64,000 bases of DNA from the NCBI RefSeq assembly GCF_024713975.1, contig NC_091116.1, positions 10,756,986-10,820,985 on the forward strand. Direction: 5' to 3'. Source of the stretch: Paralichthys olivaceus. Its lineage: Eukaryota; Chordata; Actinopteri; Pleuronectiformes; Paralichthyidae. The position numbers were made by a program, and so were the translations under genes. Shown in pieces: positions 49,101 to 61,282 of this stretch (positions within the stretch are counted from its first letter, which is position 1; every line of letters starts with the position of its first letter). The notes beneath the pieces were generated by a model. The model saw only the letters and a program-made list of their open reading frames with translations, searched no databases and had not been told where the DNA came from.

Positions 49101-52100
49101 AACCATAAAGCATATAAGTGTGTACTGTGTGAATGGATTGTGTGTGTTTGTGAAAGTAGTTGTAGACAGTAGGTTTAGCCAGAATTCAGTATACAATGTA
49201 TTCACATGCTCCAGTGTTTTGCACCCTCTACTTCTCACAACCATTGCTTCTTTACCCACAGCTGCAGCTAAATGACAGCCACCGCTGCTGAGCGCTCCAT
49301 TTATGGAACCTTCTCTCGCTTCCACGCTTTTTTATACAAAAAAAGATCAAAACACCTGCAAATAATAATTAATAAGCCTCCGAGAATCATCTGCCACCAA
49401 CTTTCTCTCTTTTTTTGTCTGTTACTCTGCTCTCCTCCTTTTCTTTTATTTTTAAATCTCCTCTCCTCCTCTCTTCACCCAAGCACTCCTATCTGGACCG
49501 AGAAACCTCACTCATTCTGAAAAGCATAGCTGGAAAGCCTTCTCACCTCCTGACCAAGGTGACCGCCTCCTCATACACTCGCTTCTTTGTTTTCCTGGTG
49601 TGTTCACTGCTCCATGTTTCTGCTTTGCATGTATAGAGGAAAAATCCATCTTGATAACTCACTATTGAAAAATAAACATCTACTTAATTTTTGAAGGTAA
49701 TCTTTCAGCCAGAAACGGGATGACAGTTATTTTTCCCATCTGTCCAACAGTAATATTTTCAGTGAATTTAGGAATACACATATGGAGAAAAATACATTAC
49801 CTGCATAGAATATCAGAATGGATTTTTCCCCGTCATCAGATACTTATAGATTGAATACACTGAATTGTTTTGTTTCATGTATCAGCGCTTTTATCTTTCA
49901 CTGGCATATACTGTAGTTTTTTTGACTATGGGTCTATACAGTCTTTCATTTATCATCTCTCTCTTTGTGACGCTGGCTTTTGATTTGCACCCTGCCTTCA
50001 TTAAGAAATGATTTGATGTCATAAGAGCTGCATTGATTAATCAATCAATTGATAATTCAATAAGGGAACAGGTAAGGATTTTGATTATCGGTTAATTTTT
50101 AAAGTTTTGTATCAGGCAACAACTTCTTCCAGGTTCTCCAATATGACAATTTGCTGCTTTTGTCTGATTTGATTTGAGAAAAAAAAATATCTTTGGGTTT
50201 TTTACTGTTTGGTCAGACAAAAAAGAAAGGGTGGGGGATATCTATGTTATTGTTAAAGCTTTACTATTCAGTACATCAAAAGTACATACGTGGATGTAAC
50301 AGTTCTCACATAAACAACACGTCACATCTATTTATCCTTCACGTCAGTCCTCCTTCGTTCTCAGATCTCTTTATTTTACTGTCGATCTCTTGGCATTCGT
50401 CAGGTTTCACAGCAAGTGTATTGGTTGCAGACCTTGGCTCCCACTCAAAGCTTATTCCGATCAGATGTGTGCAGATTTGCGGTTGAAAGTTGGCCGATGT
50501 CGATTGTGATTTATCCCACCGTCGCTACATGACACATAGCCAAGTGAAAGGCGAAGGATTCCAAAAGGTCCCTTAATCCTATTGACGTGTTATAATCCAG
50601 GAGCTTTTGCTGAATTTGTCATAAAACCACAAATCATTTGAATCTTGAATCGTAGAAGGGTTTTTCCGTGGCTATGAGATTTTGATCATTTTCAGGACTT
50701 TTAAAGACAAAGACAGCTTTGTACTATTCATGTACGAGAGAAGAGACAGATCCCCCTTAGCGGCCGCTGGCATTGAATTCTGGTTTCTTTCTAAAACCCT
50801 CTCATATAATAGATGTGAAGCTGACTGGCTGAATTCATCTGCCCTGAAAATATAAAAAAAATGTTGCTGAGTCTTGCAGTTACTTTTTCTCACTGAATTA
50901 CAAAACAATGGAATCTATTAATTGTTTCAAGGCTATTGGTTTCTGGCATCTCGGCATTCAACTCTGCCCACGTCTGCAGAAAGCGCTTGAATCGCTTTAA
51001 AAAAGGCGGAGAGGGCAGATAGCCTTTGGCGAACAGGCTGCGGGGGAGTTTATGTGTTAGCGTTACACTTTTCCACCAGTGAAGGGGCGAGGGCGATCGC
51101 CCCGACTTGTACCTCCTCTCTCTCAGAAATGGGAATAGTGAATGATCACAGTTTGTTTGGGAACAAGTGAAGAGGGAGAGAGTGGGAAGACATCAAAGTG
51201 AGGCTGTGCCAAGTTTTTTTATTTTTTTCATTCCAGGCTTGGCAGAAGAGTCTTTTAAAATTGGCTCGAGTGTGGAGTGGAATAGGAATCAGAGCAATGT
51301 CCAATAAAAAAGCGTCGTGTAGGTGTCACGTGACGAGGGAATAATGGACAAGGGAGCAAGTTGTGGGGGGGGTCCACTGAGAGCTAAATCTATAGTGTGA
51401 CTCAGATTGACTCCTGACTATAATCTGCACCACCCCCATGACCTCTGTTTCTCCTAACACACATGCTCACACTCGGATGACTAAAAGCCTATGTGTTGAC
51501 CAAACAGAGTGTCGGCTTTATTGCATTAATGTGTATGTGCTCTGGAGCCGGTCATGTGTAAGAGATAGTCTGGGTCAAGACGAGGGGGGGTGGTTAGTTT
51601 TTCTCGTGATCAGAGGCTTGGGGAGCGCTTGTTAATGCCCACCCCTGTCCCTGTCTTTTAACACACGCCTGAGTGTGCACGACTTCAAATATTCAGCACC
51701 TCTGCTTCTCATTCACCCGAATTCCACTCTCTGTCTTCGACGCTGTAGTTTCACGCCGGGGGCCAGCGTCCAGCGTCAATCATGCCCCCCCCCCCCCTGT
51801 CCTGACTGGCTAAAGGGTCCTGCAAATGGGGCTCGCTGGCTAGTCCAATATTTTTGTGGGGATTATCTCTTATCGATTGGGCACGCTCCCAAACCTCTGC
51901 ATCTGCTCTAGAAGGAGAGAGGGGAAGAGAGTGATGGAGAGGGGGGAGGAAGCAGGAAGAAAGGGTGGGAGGGGGAGGGGCATCGTCCTCCCTACTGTCT
52001 CACTTGGGGCTTAAGTCAAGTTATGCACATCTCAGGCGCACATGTCTGCATGTCAGCACTGTCACAATGTGCTCAACCCAGCCTCGGCTAGTTTGACCGC

Positions 52101-54362
52101 TGTCGTCTTTGAGTGATGGAGGACGTGGACCCAGGGCTGAGGATCATGGTGGAATAACTTTTTATGCAGCAGCAGTAGGTCTTTTTTTTCTCGCACTGTT
52201 TAGACAACTGAGAAAGAACCCGTTTTCATCCCATTTATCAGTCATGGACGTGCTTGGATATTTTTGTAAAATGTTTCCCCCTTTTTTTGATATGATCGTC
52301 GCAGGAGATCATTTTCTGTTTGAGTGGAGGGCATAGAAGCTCTCTGAGCTGATCCCACACTCATCCACAGCCGCTCGCCTTCGGGGATCTTCTGCCATTG
52401 TTTCCTCTCTGCTGTATAGCGAGATCAAAAGAAACCACTGCAGCTCCATATGAAATCCAATATGGAACCATAGACGGCAAATGGAGCGCCATATTTGAGG
52501 GGATGCTGGACCAATGTCACATTAGCAGAGGTTTCCCATCACAGCGTTTATTTGTTTATTCACACATAAGGGAAAACCCACTGAAACACTACCTGTGGAA
52601 TGGAGGTGATGGCATCTTGTTGGAGGGGGCAGGTAAGCAACCCAGAGGAAAATTAGACACCAGGCGACACCATGCCCGAAACTTGTGCGTTTGAAATGGT
52701 GTAGAAGAAGGCTGCTTACTATTTAATGAGGTGTGTGTGTAGGATGTTTCATTCCTGCCCGAGGAAAGATGAAAGACCTGGGTGAAGAGGATGAGGCAAG
52801 GCTATGAAAAAATGTGATTTATTTTTGTGTGAATGACAGCTGTGTTAACTGCTCCTGTGTCTTCATTTAGGAGGAGCAAGCAGCCAAACTGAAGGCAGAG
52901 AAGATCCGAGTCGCCCTGGAAAAAATCAAGGAGGCTCAGGTTAAAAAGGTATCGCCGAACTCACTTACTCGCTTTCTCTTTGGGAAAAACCCATTCTGAT
53001 TCGGAGATAGTAATTACTGTCTTGTCATATTCACCGCACACCGCATTTCTTTGTGAACTTCATTCACAGCGAGGCGGTGAAGCGCAGAGAAAATAGGTCA
53101 TTGCAGTGTTTGATTATGTGTGTGTGTATCAGCCGGGGAGGGAGCGCGAAATCAGAAAGAGGCTTTGGAAAAAGATGCAGTGTGCGTTGCTAGACAATGC
53201 AAACGCATTCTGCACAAGACATCTCATTTACACCATCCAGCCAAGCAAATGTTGGTTCTCAGCGAACAACAGAGGCGCCTTGCTTTGTTAAAAGCCACGG
53301 CTTGTTTGTCTCCATTGGGGAAATCGGTATTGGGTTCCACAGTCTGGCCTTTTTCATCAGTATTTCCTCCAATGAACAAACTGTCTCTGTGAATCTTTTT
53401 AGCAGAATGGTCCTTTTTTCCATGCAATGAATAGCTGAGGCCCAATAGTGATTCAACGAACAGAGCTAGACTTGACTACCAAGCGAATATATTATGACAA
53501 GATAAAGCATCCTGCTACAGGCGGCACATAAAAAAAACCCTCAGCGCTGGAGAACACTGTGATGTGCTAAATTATTAGTGCTGTGGTTGTCAGCATTTTA
53601 AGCAGCCAGCCTTACTACTTACTATCTTTTAGATTTATGACATTCTAGCAATATAACTGCAGGTGGACAGAAATTTCTGAACTTTCTCTCGTTGAAGCTT
53701 TGGGATTTCTGGTTCGGTTTTACTATCCTTCTTTTTTTCTGCCAGACTAGGGGGTTTGTAAGGGTCCCTCCTGTGAGAGATGTAGGTCACACTCCCCACG
53801 TCTCTGCTGTTACTCAAATTCGTCCATGTCTCCGCTTGGTCAACTGTACCCACATACTGCTTGGATGTCTGGGTCTCAATGGGCGAGGAATAAATGGGAG
53901 GTCAAGGAATTGAGGGATTTTATTTTGTTTCACCCCAGGACATGTCTTATGTGGGATGTTGATTGTGTTAGGCTGGATTTGGCATGGGTGCGTTTTTCAC
54001 ATTCAGCTTAGTTTAAGCTGGATAGTTATGGAGGACTGTTGTTTACCTGTGGATGCAAAGCCTTTGGCAAGATTACTGGATTATAGGGTAAAGTAAGTGT
54101 GTCCAAAGGCTAACACTGTATTTCGCCCTGTTAAAGAAAGTGGAACAAGAATTCCTGGATACACCCCCTTAATTCAAGCCACTCCAAAAGTCAATGAGTT
54201 CTTACTGGGTCCTTTTAGCAAGTTTCAAGAAAATAGTTTCAAACATGCAGTAGTGAAAACATAACATGGTGGAGGTAATCATTACAAAAATGTATCTTCA
54301 TAAATAGCTGTATATTAAATGTTCAATATAGATCTAGCAAGAAAAAGATAGATGGATAGATG

Positions 54363-54421
<59 letters not shown>

Positions 54422-54986
54422 CTACTGCAAACATGCTTTTCAGCATTAAGTCGACCAACATTCTCATTTCTTCTGCCATTTGTCCTCCTCAGCTGGTGAT
54501 TAGGGTCCACATGTCGGACGAGAGCTCCAAGACCATGATGGTGGACGAGCGACAGTCAGTCAGGCAGGTGCTGGACAGCCTGCTGGACAAGTCACACTGT
54601 GGCTACAGTCCCGACTGGTCCCTCGTGGAAACTATCACGGAGCTCCAGATGGGTAAGTTTCCACCTCTCCTGAGTCATCTAAACATTGTTTATGGTTTGC
54701 TTCAGTCTGCACTGTTAGCATATGGACAGCATTCTGCACGCAGCATATTCTGAATACACAGAGTGTGCGTATGATGTAAACAATGTAGATCACAAACATG
54801 CACTGTGGTATAATTATGTGTGAGCTTGGCATAGTCACTGTTTGTGACTTCAGGCTTACATTTAAAGGTTTATGCTCCACACTATAAACAAAAATCCACA
54901 GCAGGAGGAAATTAAATGCATATTTGCAGTTCAGCAAAAAAACCGCACATCTTGCATCTTATCTTCACTCTCTCCCTTTCTCTCCC

Positions 54987-55039
<53 letters not shown>

Positions 55040-58000
55040 GAACGTATTTTTGAGGATCATGAGAATTTGGTGGAGAATCTGTTGAACTGGACCCGGGACA
55101 GCCACAACAAGCTCATGTTCATCGAGCGCATCGAGAAATATGCTCTTTTCAAAAACCCACAGGTGACCGTCCATTGCGCTTCAGCACACATATACATCAG
55201 AGCGAGGGCCGATCATCTTCTCGATGCACCCTCCGTAGCCGCTCTGCGTTCAGCGTGTAAATGCTGAAAGCTTATGTTCGGCACATAAACATTGTTTATG
55301 CATGCTCAGCGACTGCACAGCCCAGAGAGGCGGCGAGTGAACAGGGGAGTGTGTTTGTGTTGGCGTTGGAAGTAGGTCAAAGCTCTAAAGCGAGTAAAGG
55401 TGAATAATTTATTTAACATAAGACGAGGTGAGCCACCGACTTAACAACGCCCCCCCCTTCTCTCCTCTCTTCGCCCTCTATTCACTTCACTGTTCTTCTC
55501 AATCGTTTCCAGAACTATTTGCTGGGGCGGAAGGAGACATCAGAGATGGCAGACAGGAATAAAGAGGCTCTTTTAGAGGTGAGACTAAATGGACAGCAAA
55601 GGGCCAAACAAGGAGATGAATCAGAAGATAAAACTTTAAAATCAATTTTTATCCTTCAGGAGTGTTTCTGTGGCGGCTCGGTGTCTGTGCCAGAGATCGA
55701 GGGCATCCTGTGGCTGAAGGAGGACGGGAAGAAGTCGTGGAAGAAGCGTTACTTCCTCCTCAGGGCTTCTGGGATCTATTACGTCCCAAAGGGCAAAGCC
55801 AAGGTCAGTGAGACTTGGGATGGTGCCTTGTTGGCACACAGTCGTCCTACTCAGACATAACGAAGTTAGAGAACAGAAATGTGGGTTAGGGTTATGAGAA
55901 CCAGGCTCGCACAATCAGCTCTGTGGTATTTCCTGTTTTGGGGCCTGATCACTGCAAAGATTTGCACTCCACGTGTGCTCTAATTTTAGCATCGTCATCC
56001 TCTAAAGTCATTTTCAAACTGCAACATTTTTCGCAGGGTTTTCGGTAACACCACATTAGCTGTAGCTGCATTACTCGAGGCCAGTAGTTAATTATTTTGT
56101 TGCCTTATTTAAATTCTGTAATCTGTGTGAGCTGAAAAAGTAGGTTGAGTTCTACAGAACATTACAGTTCAAGCTCAAGCATTGAATACAACTCTACATT
56201 TATTTTTTTGGACTGCAGTGAGACTGATCCTCCTACTGTAATTATTTAAAAAAACGCATGTGAAAAACTGAAATACACTTCTCTGTTCTTTTTGTGATCG
56301 GCCATGAATCAATGTCTCCCTCTCTGCAGGCCTCTAGAGATCTCGTGTGCTTCCTGCAGTTGGACCATGTTAACGTGTATTACGGCCAGGACTACCGCAG
56401 CAAATACAAGGCTCCCACTGACTACTGCCTGGCCCTGAAGGTGAAGCCATTTTGCTGGATCTATCATTGGGACATTTGTGTTTTGTGACAGTTTTTCTTT
56501 AAATAATGGCAAATGGCAAAATCCTCTAAATATCTGTTATCAATAACATATTTAACAGAATAGAAATTACAGAGTACTGCAAGTGATCCAAAAGAAGTCT
56601 AGAAAATATTTAGAATCTATCATTGTTAGAACCTACACACTTCAAGGTTAATTTGCTGATGAACGATGTAACAAAGACATGAAGCTTGTTTCAGTCTTTC
56701 AGGTGTGAAAACGCCCTCAGTCCCAGCAGCTGACATGTAGCATGTTAACATAGACACTGACATGTGTCTCATCCTATGAATAGATTTAAAATACTGCATG
56801 TGTGAAGGTGTGATATGTTTGTTATGGTCCTAAGAGACTGATGAGAGCTTTTCACTGACATGGTCTCCATAGCTTATATTAGATAATACCTCTGTTTCAA
56901 TCCAAAGCACTCGTCATATTCCAAGTCAAGTAGATTTGTTTGATTTGATTTGATTGCCATTTAATAAGTAAGAAGTTATATTTCAATTATGAGGAAGATT
57001 TTTATTGTTATGTGTTATTTGAGGCATTTGTGGAGAGTAAAGCATTTCTCATTGATTCATTTGTTTTTGCAGCATCCACAAATCCAGAAGAAGTCTCAGT
57101 ACATCAAGTACTTGTGCTGTGATGATGTCAGGACCCTGCACCAATGGGTGAATGGAATCCGAATCGCCAAGGTAGGTTCAAAACCTGAGTTCAGGTCCTG
57201 TTAGAGAAACAGAGAAATGATCGAACTTTTATTTCATTACCTTTCTACTTGTCTCTGCGTGTGTGTTTGTGTGTGTAGTATGGAAAGCAGCTTTATGTAA
57301 ACTACCAGGAAGCCATGAAGAGGACAGAGGCGGCCTATGATTGGTCGTCTCTCTCGACCTCCAGCATTCGATCAGGCTCCAGCTCTGCCAGCATACCTGG
57401 TTAGTACACTGTCAAATCATGCAATAGATTTTAGGGAAGTTAATAATTTCAATAATTGTCTTAATATTCTGTCATAATCAATTGCATTTTCATACTTTGC
57501 ATGTATAAAACTTTTTTCTGTACTGAGGATACTTCTTTCTGTGATTCTCTGTGCTTCCAGAGTCCCAGTCCAATCATTCCGGACATTCAGACAGTGGTGT
57601 GGACACAGGCTCCTCTCATGGCCGCTCCCAGAGTGTGGTGAGCTCCATTTTCTCTGAGGCCTGGAAGAGAGGGACCCAGATCGAGGAAAACTCCAAGGTA
57701 AGGTTTCTTTCTTTCAAATACTTTCAAAAGCTTGTTTTTGGGGAAAAAATAAATGTTATTCTCTTTACCGTGCTGACACAATCTCTCTTGAGCAGATAAG
57801 AATGGAGTCATCCAGAGGAGCCACCCTGCCGCATGCTTCCCACAGTCACCGGCATCACAGCCAGCATTCAGTTGACCACCCAGCCCTGACTCCCCCTCCT
57901 CAGCCTCATCCCCAGCCCCAACAACCACCTCCGCCACAGCCTCAGCCCCCACCAGTCCACCCCCAGTCCCTGATCCAACAACAACAACAACAGCAGCAGC

Positions 58001-60657
58001 AGCAACTGCCGCCTCAGTCTCCTCAACAGGCCCCGCAGCCTCTGCCTCAATCGCCTCAGCGCCCTCAGCCACCGCCGCCACAGTCTCCGCAACAGCAACA
58101 GCAACAGCCACAGGCTGTCAGCGGCTACCACCACATGCCCCCACCACAGCAACAGCCACAGGCCGTCAGCAGCTACCACCACATGCCCCAACCACAGCAA
58201 CAGCCACAGGCTGTCAGCGGCTACCACCACATGCCCCCACCACAGCAACAGCAGCAACAGCCACAGGCCGTCAGCGGCTACCACCACATGCCACCACCAC
58301 AGCAGCAGCAGCAACAGCCACAGGCCGTCAGCGGCTACCAACACATGCCACCACCACAGCAGCAGCAGCCACAGGCCGTCAGCGGCTACCAACACATGCC
58401 ACCACCACAGCAGCAGCAACAGCCACAGGCCGTTAGCAGCTACCACCACATGCCACCACCACCACCACCACAGCAGCAGCAGCCGCCAGCTCCTCCGCCA
58501 CCGCCTCCTCCACCACCACCTCCCCCTCCGCCACCGCCGGTTCAAATGGTGTCGCACCACTCGCCGGCTCTCACCATGTACAAGTACAGCACGATCACCA
58601 GGCTGCAGAACCAGAGGGCCTCGCAGACAGCCAATCACCACAGGCTGCCCGGTCACCTCCACGCTCAGCAGGTTCTGCCCCCAGCTCCGACACCGCCTGT
58701 TGCTCAAGTGTCCATCAAACCCAATGTGAATCACATTGCAGCAAGGACTAATGTCCCGCCTCCTCCGCCACCACCACCTCCCCCTCCACCATCGATGCCC
58801 ACCCCCGGGTCAGCAATGGCCGTGCTGAAGCTGGGCCCTCCCAGCCCAGCCCCCCCACCTGCCTTCATACCTCCGCCCCCAGCTCCTCCTCCTGCTCCAC
58901 ACACCAACGGGGTAGCATTTCCCCCGCCTCCTCCACCCCCGCCTGCTCCTGCTCCCATGAGCCAGCCCGTTTATCCCAACGGCCTGAAGCAGGTGCTGAA
59001 GGAAAGGTTCCCCAGCCCGCCACGGGACCTCTTGTCTCCGAATGGAGACCTTGATGAGTCCCCACCACCTGCCCCCGCTCCACCACCGCCACCTCCTCCT
59101 CCTCCACCACCACCACCACCTCCTCCCCCTCCCCAGCAGTTCCCAGGGCCAGCTCAGTTTCCACCCCCTCCTGCACCCCCACCAGCGCCACCCAAAACTT
59201 TCACCCCAGGTTTTATCCCTCATGCTGCCCCCAAGCCTGTGTCACCTGTCTCCCCTTTCCCTCCTGCACCCCCCTCTGCCGCCTTAGGGGGCCCAACCCC
59301 ACCACCACCTCCACCCCCGCCGTCATCCGGACCCTTCAAGAAGCAGTTCAGCCTCCATGCTGGGCACACCTCCAGTCACCCCCCTCCGACTCTGCCCAAG
59401 CAGCACAGCCTCTCTAAACCACCCATGTCCACAGGAGCCCCTCCCACCATGTCTTTAGTGAAACAGCTGGCTAGTCAGTTTCCAGGAGCCCCCTCCCAAG
59501 TAGTCAATCACACAGAGAGTCCCAAAGCCCCCCTCTCACCACCTGCAGTCAAGACCAAACCAAAATGGCAGCCAGGGGGTGTCCAGCAGCTTCAGTCTCC
59601 CGAGTTCCCTCCTCCTCCACCAGATAGCAACGCTGGTTTCCCTGCTCCCCCTGCTCCGCCTGCTCCCCCTCCGCCACCTCCCCCAGCACCTGTCACCGGC
59701 CCGACTCCACCCCCTCCTCCCCTACCCCCTGGAAACCTAGACTGTTCCATGAGGTCACCCTCTATCTCCTCCAACTTTGGAGGCAAGAAACCACCTCCTA
59801 CCCCCCAGAGGAACTCCAGCGTCAAGTCTGATTCCTCAGCCTCGTATGAGGAATCCAGGAGGAACTTGCTCAGTAAGTTTGCCCCCAAGAGCAACAGCTC
59901 ACCTTCATCCCCTTGTCCTACTTCCTCCTCTACTGGATCTCCCTCTAAGGATCACTCAGCTGGACCCCCCGCTCCCCCGAAGCCAGGAAAGCTCAACTTG
60001 GCTAACTTGCCCATGGGCCTCCAGGCCAAAGTGAGCCAGGCAAAGCAGTCCAGTGGCGACTTCCCTTCCCCACCACCTGAGTGTGCCTACTTCCCACCTC
60101 CTCCCCCGGCAACAGATCTCTTCCCCCCTCCACCACCTCCCGGTGATACCCATAGCGGAGGGCCTCCGAGGGTAGCCGTGGTGAATCCTCAGCCTCAGGC
60201 TCCCCCTCCTCCACCGCCCGTCTCCCTTGTCAGCAACTCAACATGGGGAAAGAGTTCCCTGAAAAAGACTCCTCCACCCACACTTGGGCGGCGCAGTAAC
60301 ACCACCCCAGAGCCTCCTCCCCTTTCGCCGCCTCCCCCCACCTCCCCGAAGGGCAGCTCAGGCCAGCCCAATTTCTTGGAGGATCTCAACCGGACACTGA
60401 AGCGAAAGTCGGTGGGACGGCAGGCTTCTCTCAACTCTGCTGGCCTCTCTGGCAAGTTGGACCCTGCCGGGACCATGGACGACATGGCGCTGCCTCCGCC
60501 ACCCCCCGAGCTGCTCCAGGACCAAGGGAAGCAAAGCAACGGAGGAAACGGTGGCTACATGTCCGGAAACATCTCAGGCTATGCAACGCTGCGGCGAGGA
60601 CCCCCACCTGCACCACCTAAGCGTGGGGACGGCACCAAACTTACTGGAGAGTGCTGA
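46114..60657 (+). CDS. raph1: Ras-association and PH domain protein 1 (lamellipodin)
   Basis: Adaptor linking Ras-family GTPases and phosphoinositides to Ena/VASP and actin at the leading edge. Fourteen exons: 46114-46233, 46529-46634, 46772-46966, 47506-47936, 52871-52948, 54493-54652, 55041-55162, 55513-55578, 55660-55803, 56330-56440, 57073-57171, 57279-57399, 57561-57697, 57796-60657 (1583 aa; human canonical about 1250). The start [18 protein letters not shown] is diagnostic. A charged helix [20 protein letters not shown] (285-310) precedes the RA domain (about 310-396) and PH domain (about 438-547). The final exon encodes a Pro-rich tail with five FPPPP EVH1-binding motifs, SH3-type [10 protein letters not shown] and the conserved end [15 protein letters not shown]. 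The extra length is mostly Gln/Pro expansion, including a seven-copy repeat. Two optional exons are listed separately. Confidence 0.95.
48780..48866 (+). CDS. raph1: Candidate raph1 cassette exon A (29 codons, in frame)
   Basis: An 87-nt segment after acceptor TTTTCCCAG and before a perfect donor ACT/GTAAGTG. The preceding raph1 exon (ends 47936) and the following one (starts 52871) both meet in phase 0, and this exon is fully open in that phase, starting [15 protein letters not shown] and ending EVDRAT. Insertion would lie between the acidic/Ser-rich N-terminus and the helix before the RA domain. From memory, human RAPH1 has a longer isoform of roughly 50 extra residues, which would fit this exon plus the next. 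Confidence 0.6.
49484..49558 (+). CDS. raph1: Candidate raph1 cassette exon B (25 codons, in frame)
   Basis: A 75-nt segment after a long pyrimidine tract and acceptor CACCCAAG, ending ACCAAG/GTGACC. It is open in phase 0, reads [13 protein letters not shown] and ends KPSHLLTK, and would join directly to EEQAAKL of the next constitutive exon. The sequence looks protein-like (charged, no low complexity), unlike the surrounding intron. It and exon A together would add 54 residues. Confidence 0.65.
49559..52870 (+). other. raph1 intron between cassette exon B and the RA-proximal exon
   Basis: No coding exon is supported. The 3' half (about 51000-52740) is less AT-rich and contains a possible exon end at 52632 (GGGGGCAG/GTAAGC), but no open frame in the phase needed for the next exon was confirmed. 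A C run lies at about 51784-51797. Confidence 0.4.
54346..54421. repeat. (GATA)n microsatellite
   Basis: About 17 GATA units, the first ones GATG/GATA mixed, in the raph1 intron before the RA-domain exon. The acceptor of that exon is about 70 bp downstream. Confidence 0.95.
54990..55034 (+). repeat. (TC)n tract forming the pyrimidine tract of a raph1 exon
   Basis: A pure (CT)n run of about 45 nt leads directly into CCCTCAG and the exon at 55041. It works as a very long polypyrimidine tract; its length is likely to vary. Confidence 0.9.
58096..58470 (+). repeat. Seven-copy coding tandem repeat in raph1 (16-19 codons per unit)
   Basis: The unit encodes [16 protein letters not shown] with variable Gln length. 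Tyrosines fall at residues 741, 757, 773, 792, 811, 828 and 846. Five copies read YHHM and two read YQHM; two copies have SSY for SGY. DNA copies are highly similar (shared CCACAGGC(T/C)GTCAGC), which shows recent tandem duplication. Confidence 0.95.
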
Positions 60658-61238
60658 ACTCCGAGATAAGGACGGTATGGAGACGGACGAACAGACAGTG
60701 AAAGAATATATGGAAGTGAACATTCATAAGTGAACTGGGAGCAAAGTCCTGGATACCTTCTGTCCCCTTGGGACCACAATGATAAATAGATGACTGTGTA
60801 TATATGAAAACCCAAACCAGACCATGGTCAGTTAGTGTTTGCTAATTATTGCGTTTTCTTTAACATGCTTGGCGCTCCGGAACAGTTAGGTTTACAATAT
60901 CGGGACAATTAAGTCTGGAGCAGGTGAGACTGAAGTCACAGAAAAGTCATTTTCTGAGATTGTCTAAACTCTCTGGAACACACTGTATTGTCCTGTGTTG
61001 TAAATCCACTTCTGGTGCGCCAAGCAGATTTAAAACAAACACTCATAAGATTTGTGCAAATGTTACTGGATCCAGGTCTGAGCCGAACCATGTGTCCGTG
61101 TCTTTGCCATAAGTTTGTGCCACGTACTGGAGACAAAAAAGGAAACAAAAAACCCATCAGGATCATTCTGCTTTGGTACTGCATGGACCTCATGTAACAA
61201 GAAGCTGTAAAACATGAAGCTGTTCCAGTGTGTGTGCA

Positions 61239-61282
<44 letters not shown>

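Noticed and set aside
52430-52500. Cluster of CArG-like motifs (CCATATGAAA, CCAATATGG, CCATATTTGA) suggesting an SRF-driven internal raph1 promoter
   Set aside because: None is a full CC(A/T)6GG site and no in-phase start exon was found; kept only as a weak idea.
52109-52694. Open frames that could be an alternative first coding exon of raph1 ending at 52632
   Set aside because: The frame starting at 52398 reaches the donor in phase 1, while the next exon needs phase 0; no homology seen.
57587-58734. Long - strand open frames opposite the last raph1 exon (Ala/Val/Glu-rich and Trp/Leu/Arg-rich)
   Set aside because: They are the antisense of Pro/Gln codon repeats; no splice context, no family resemblance, and the + strand is clearly raph1.
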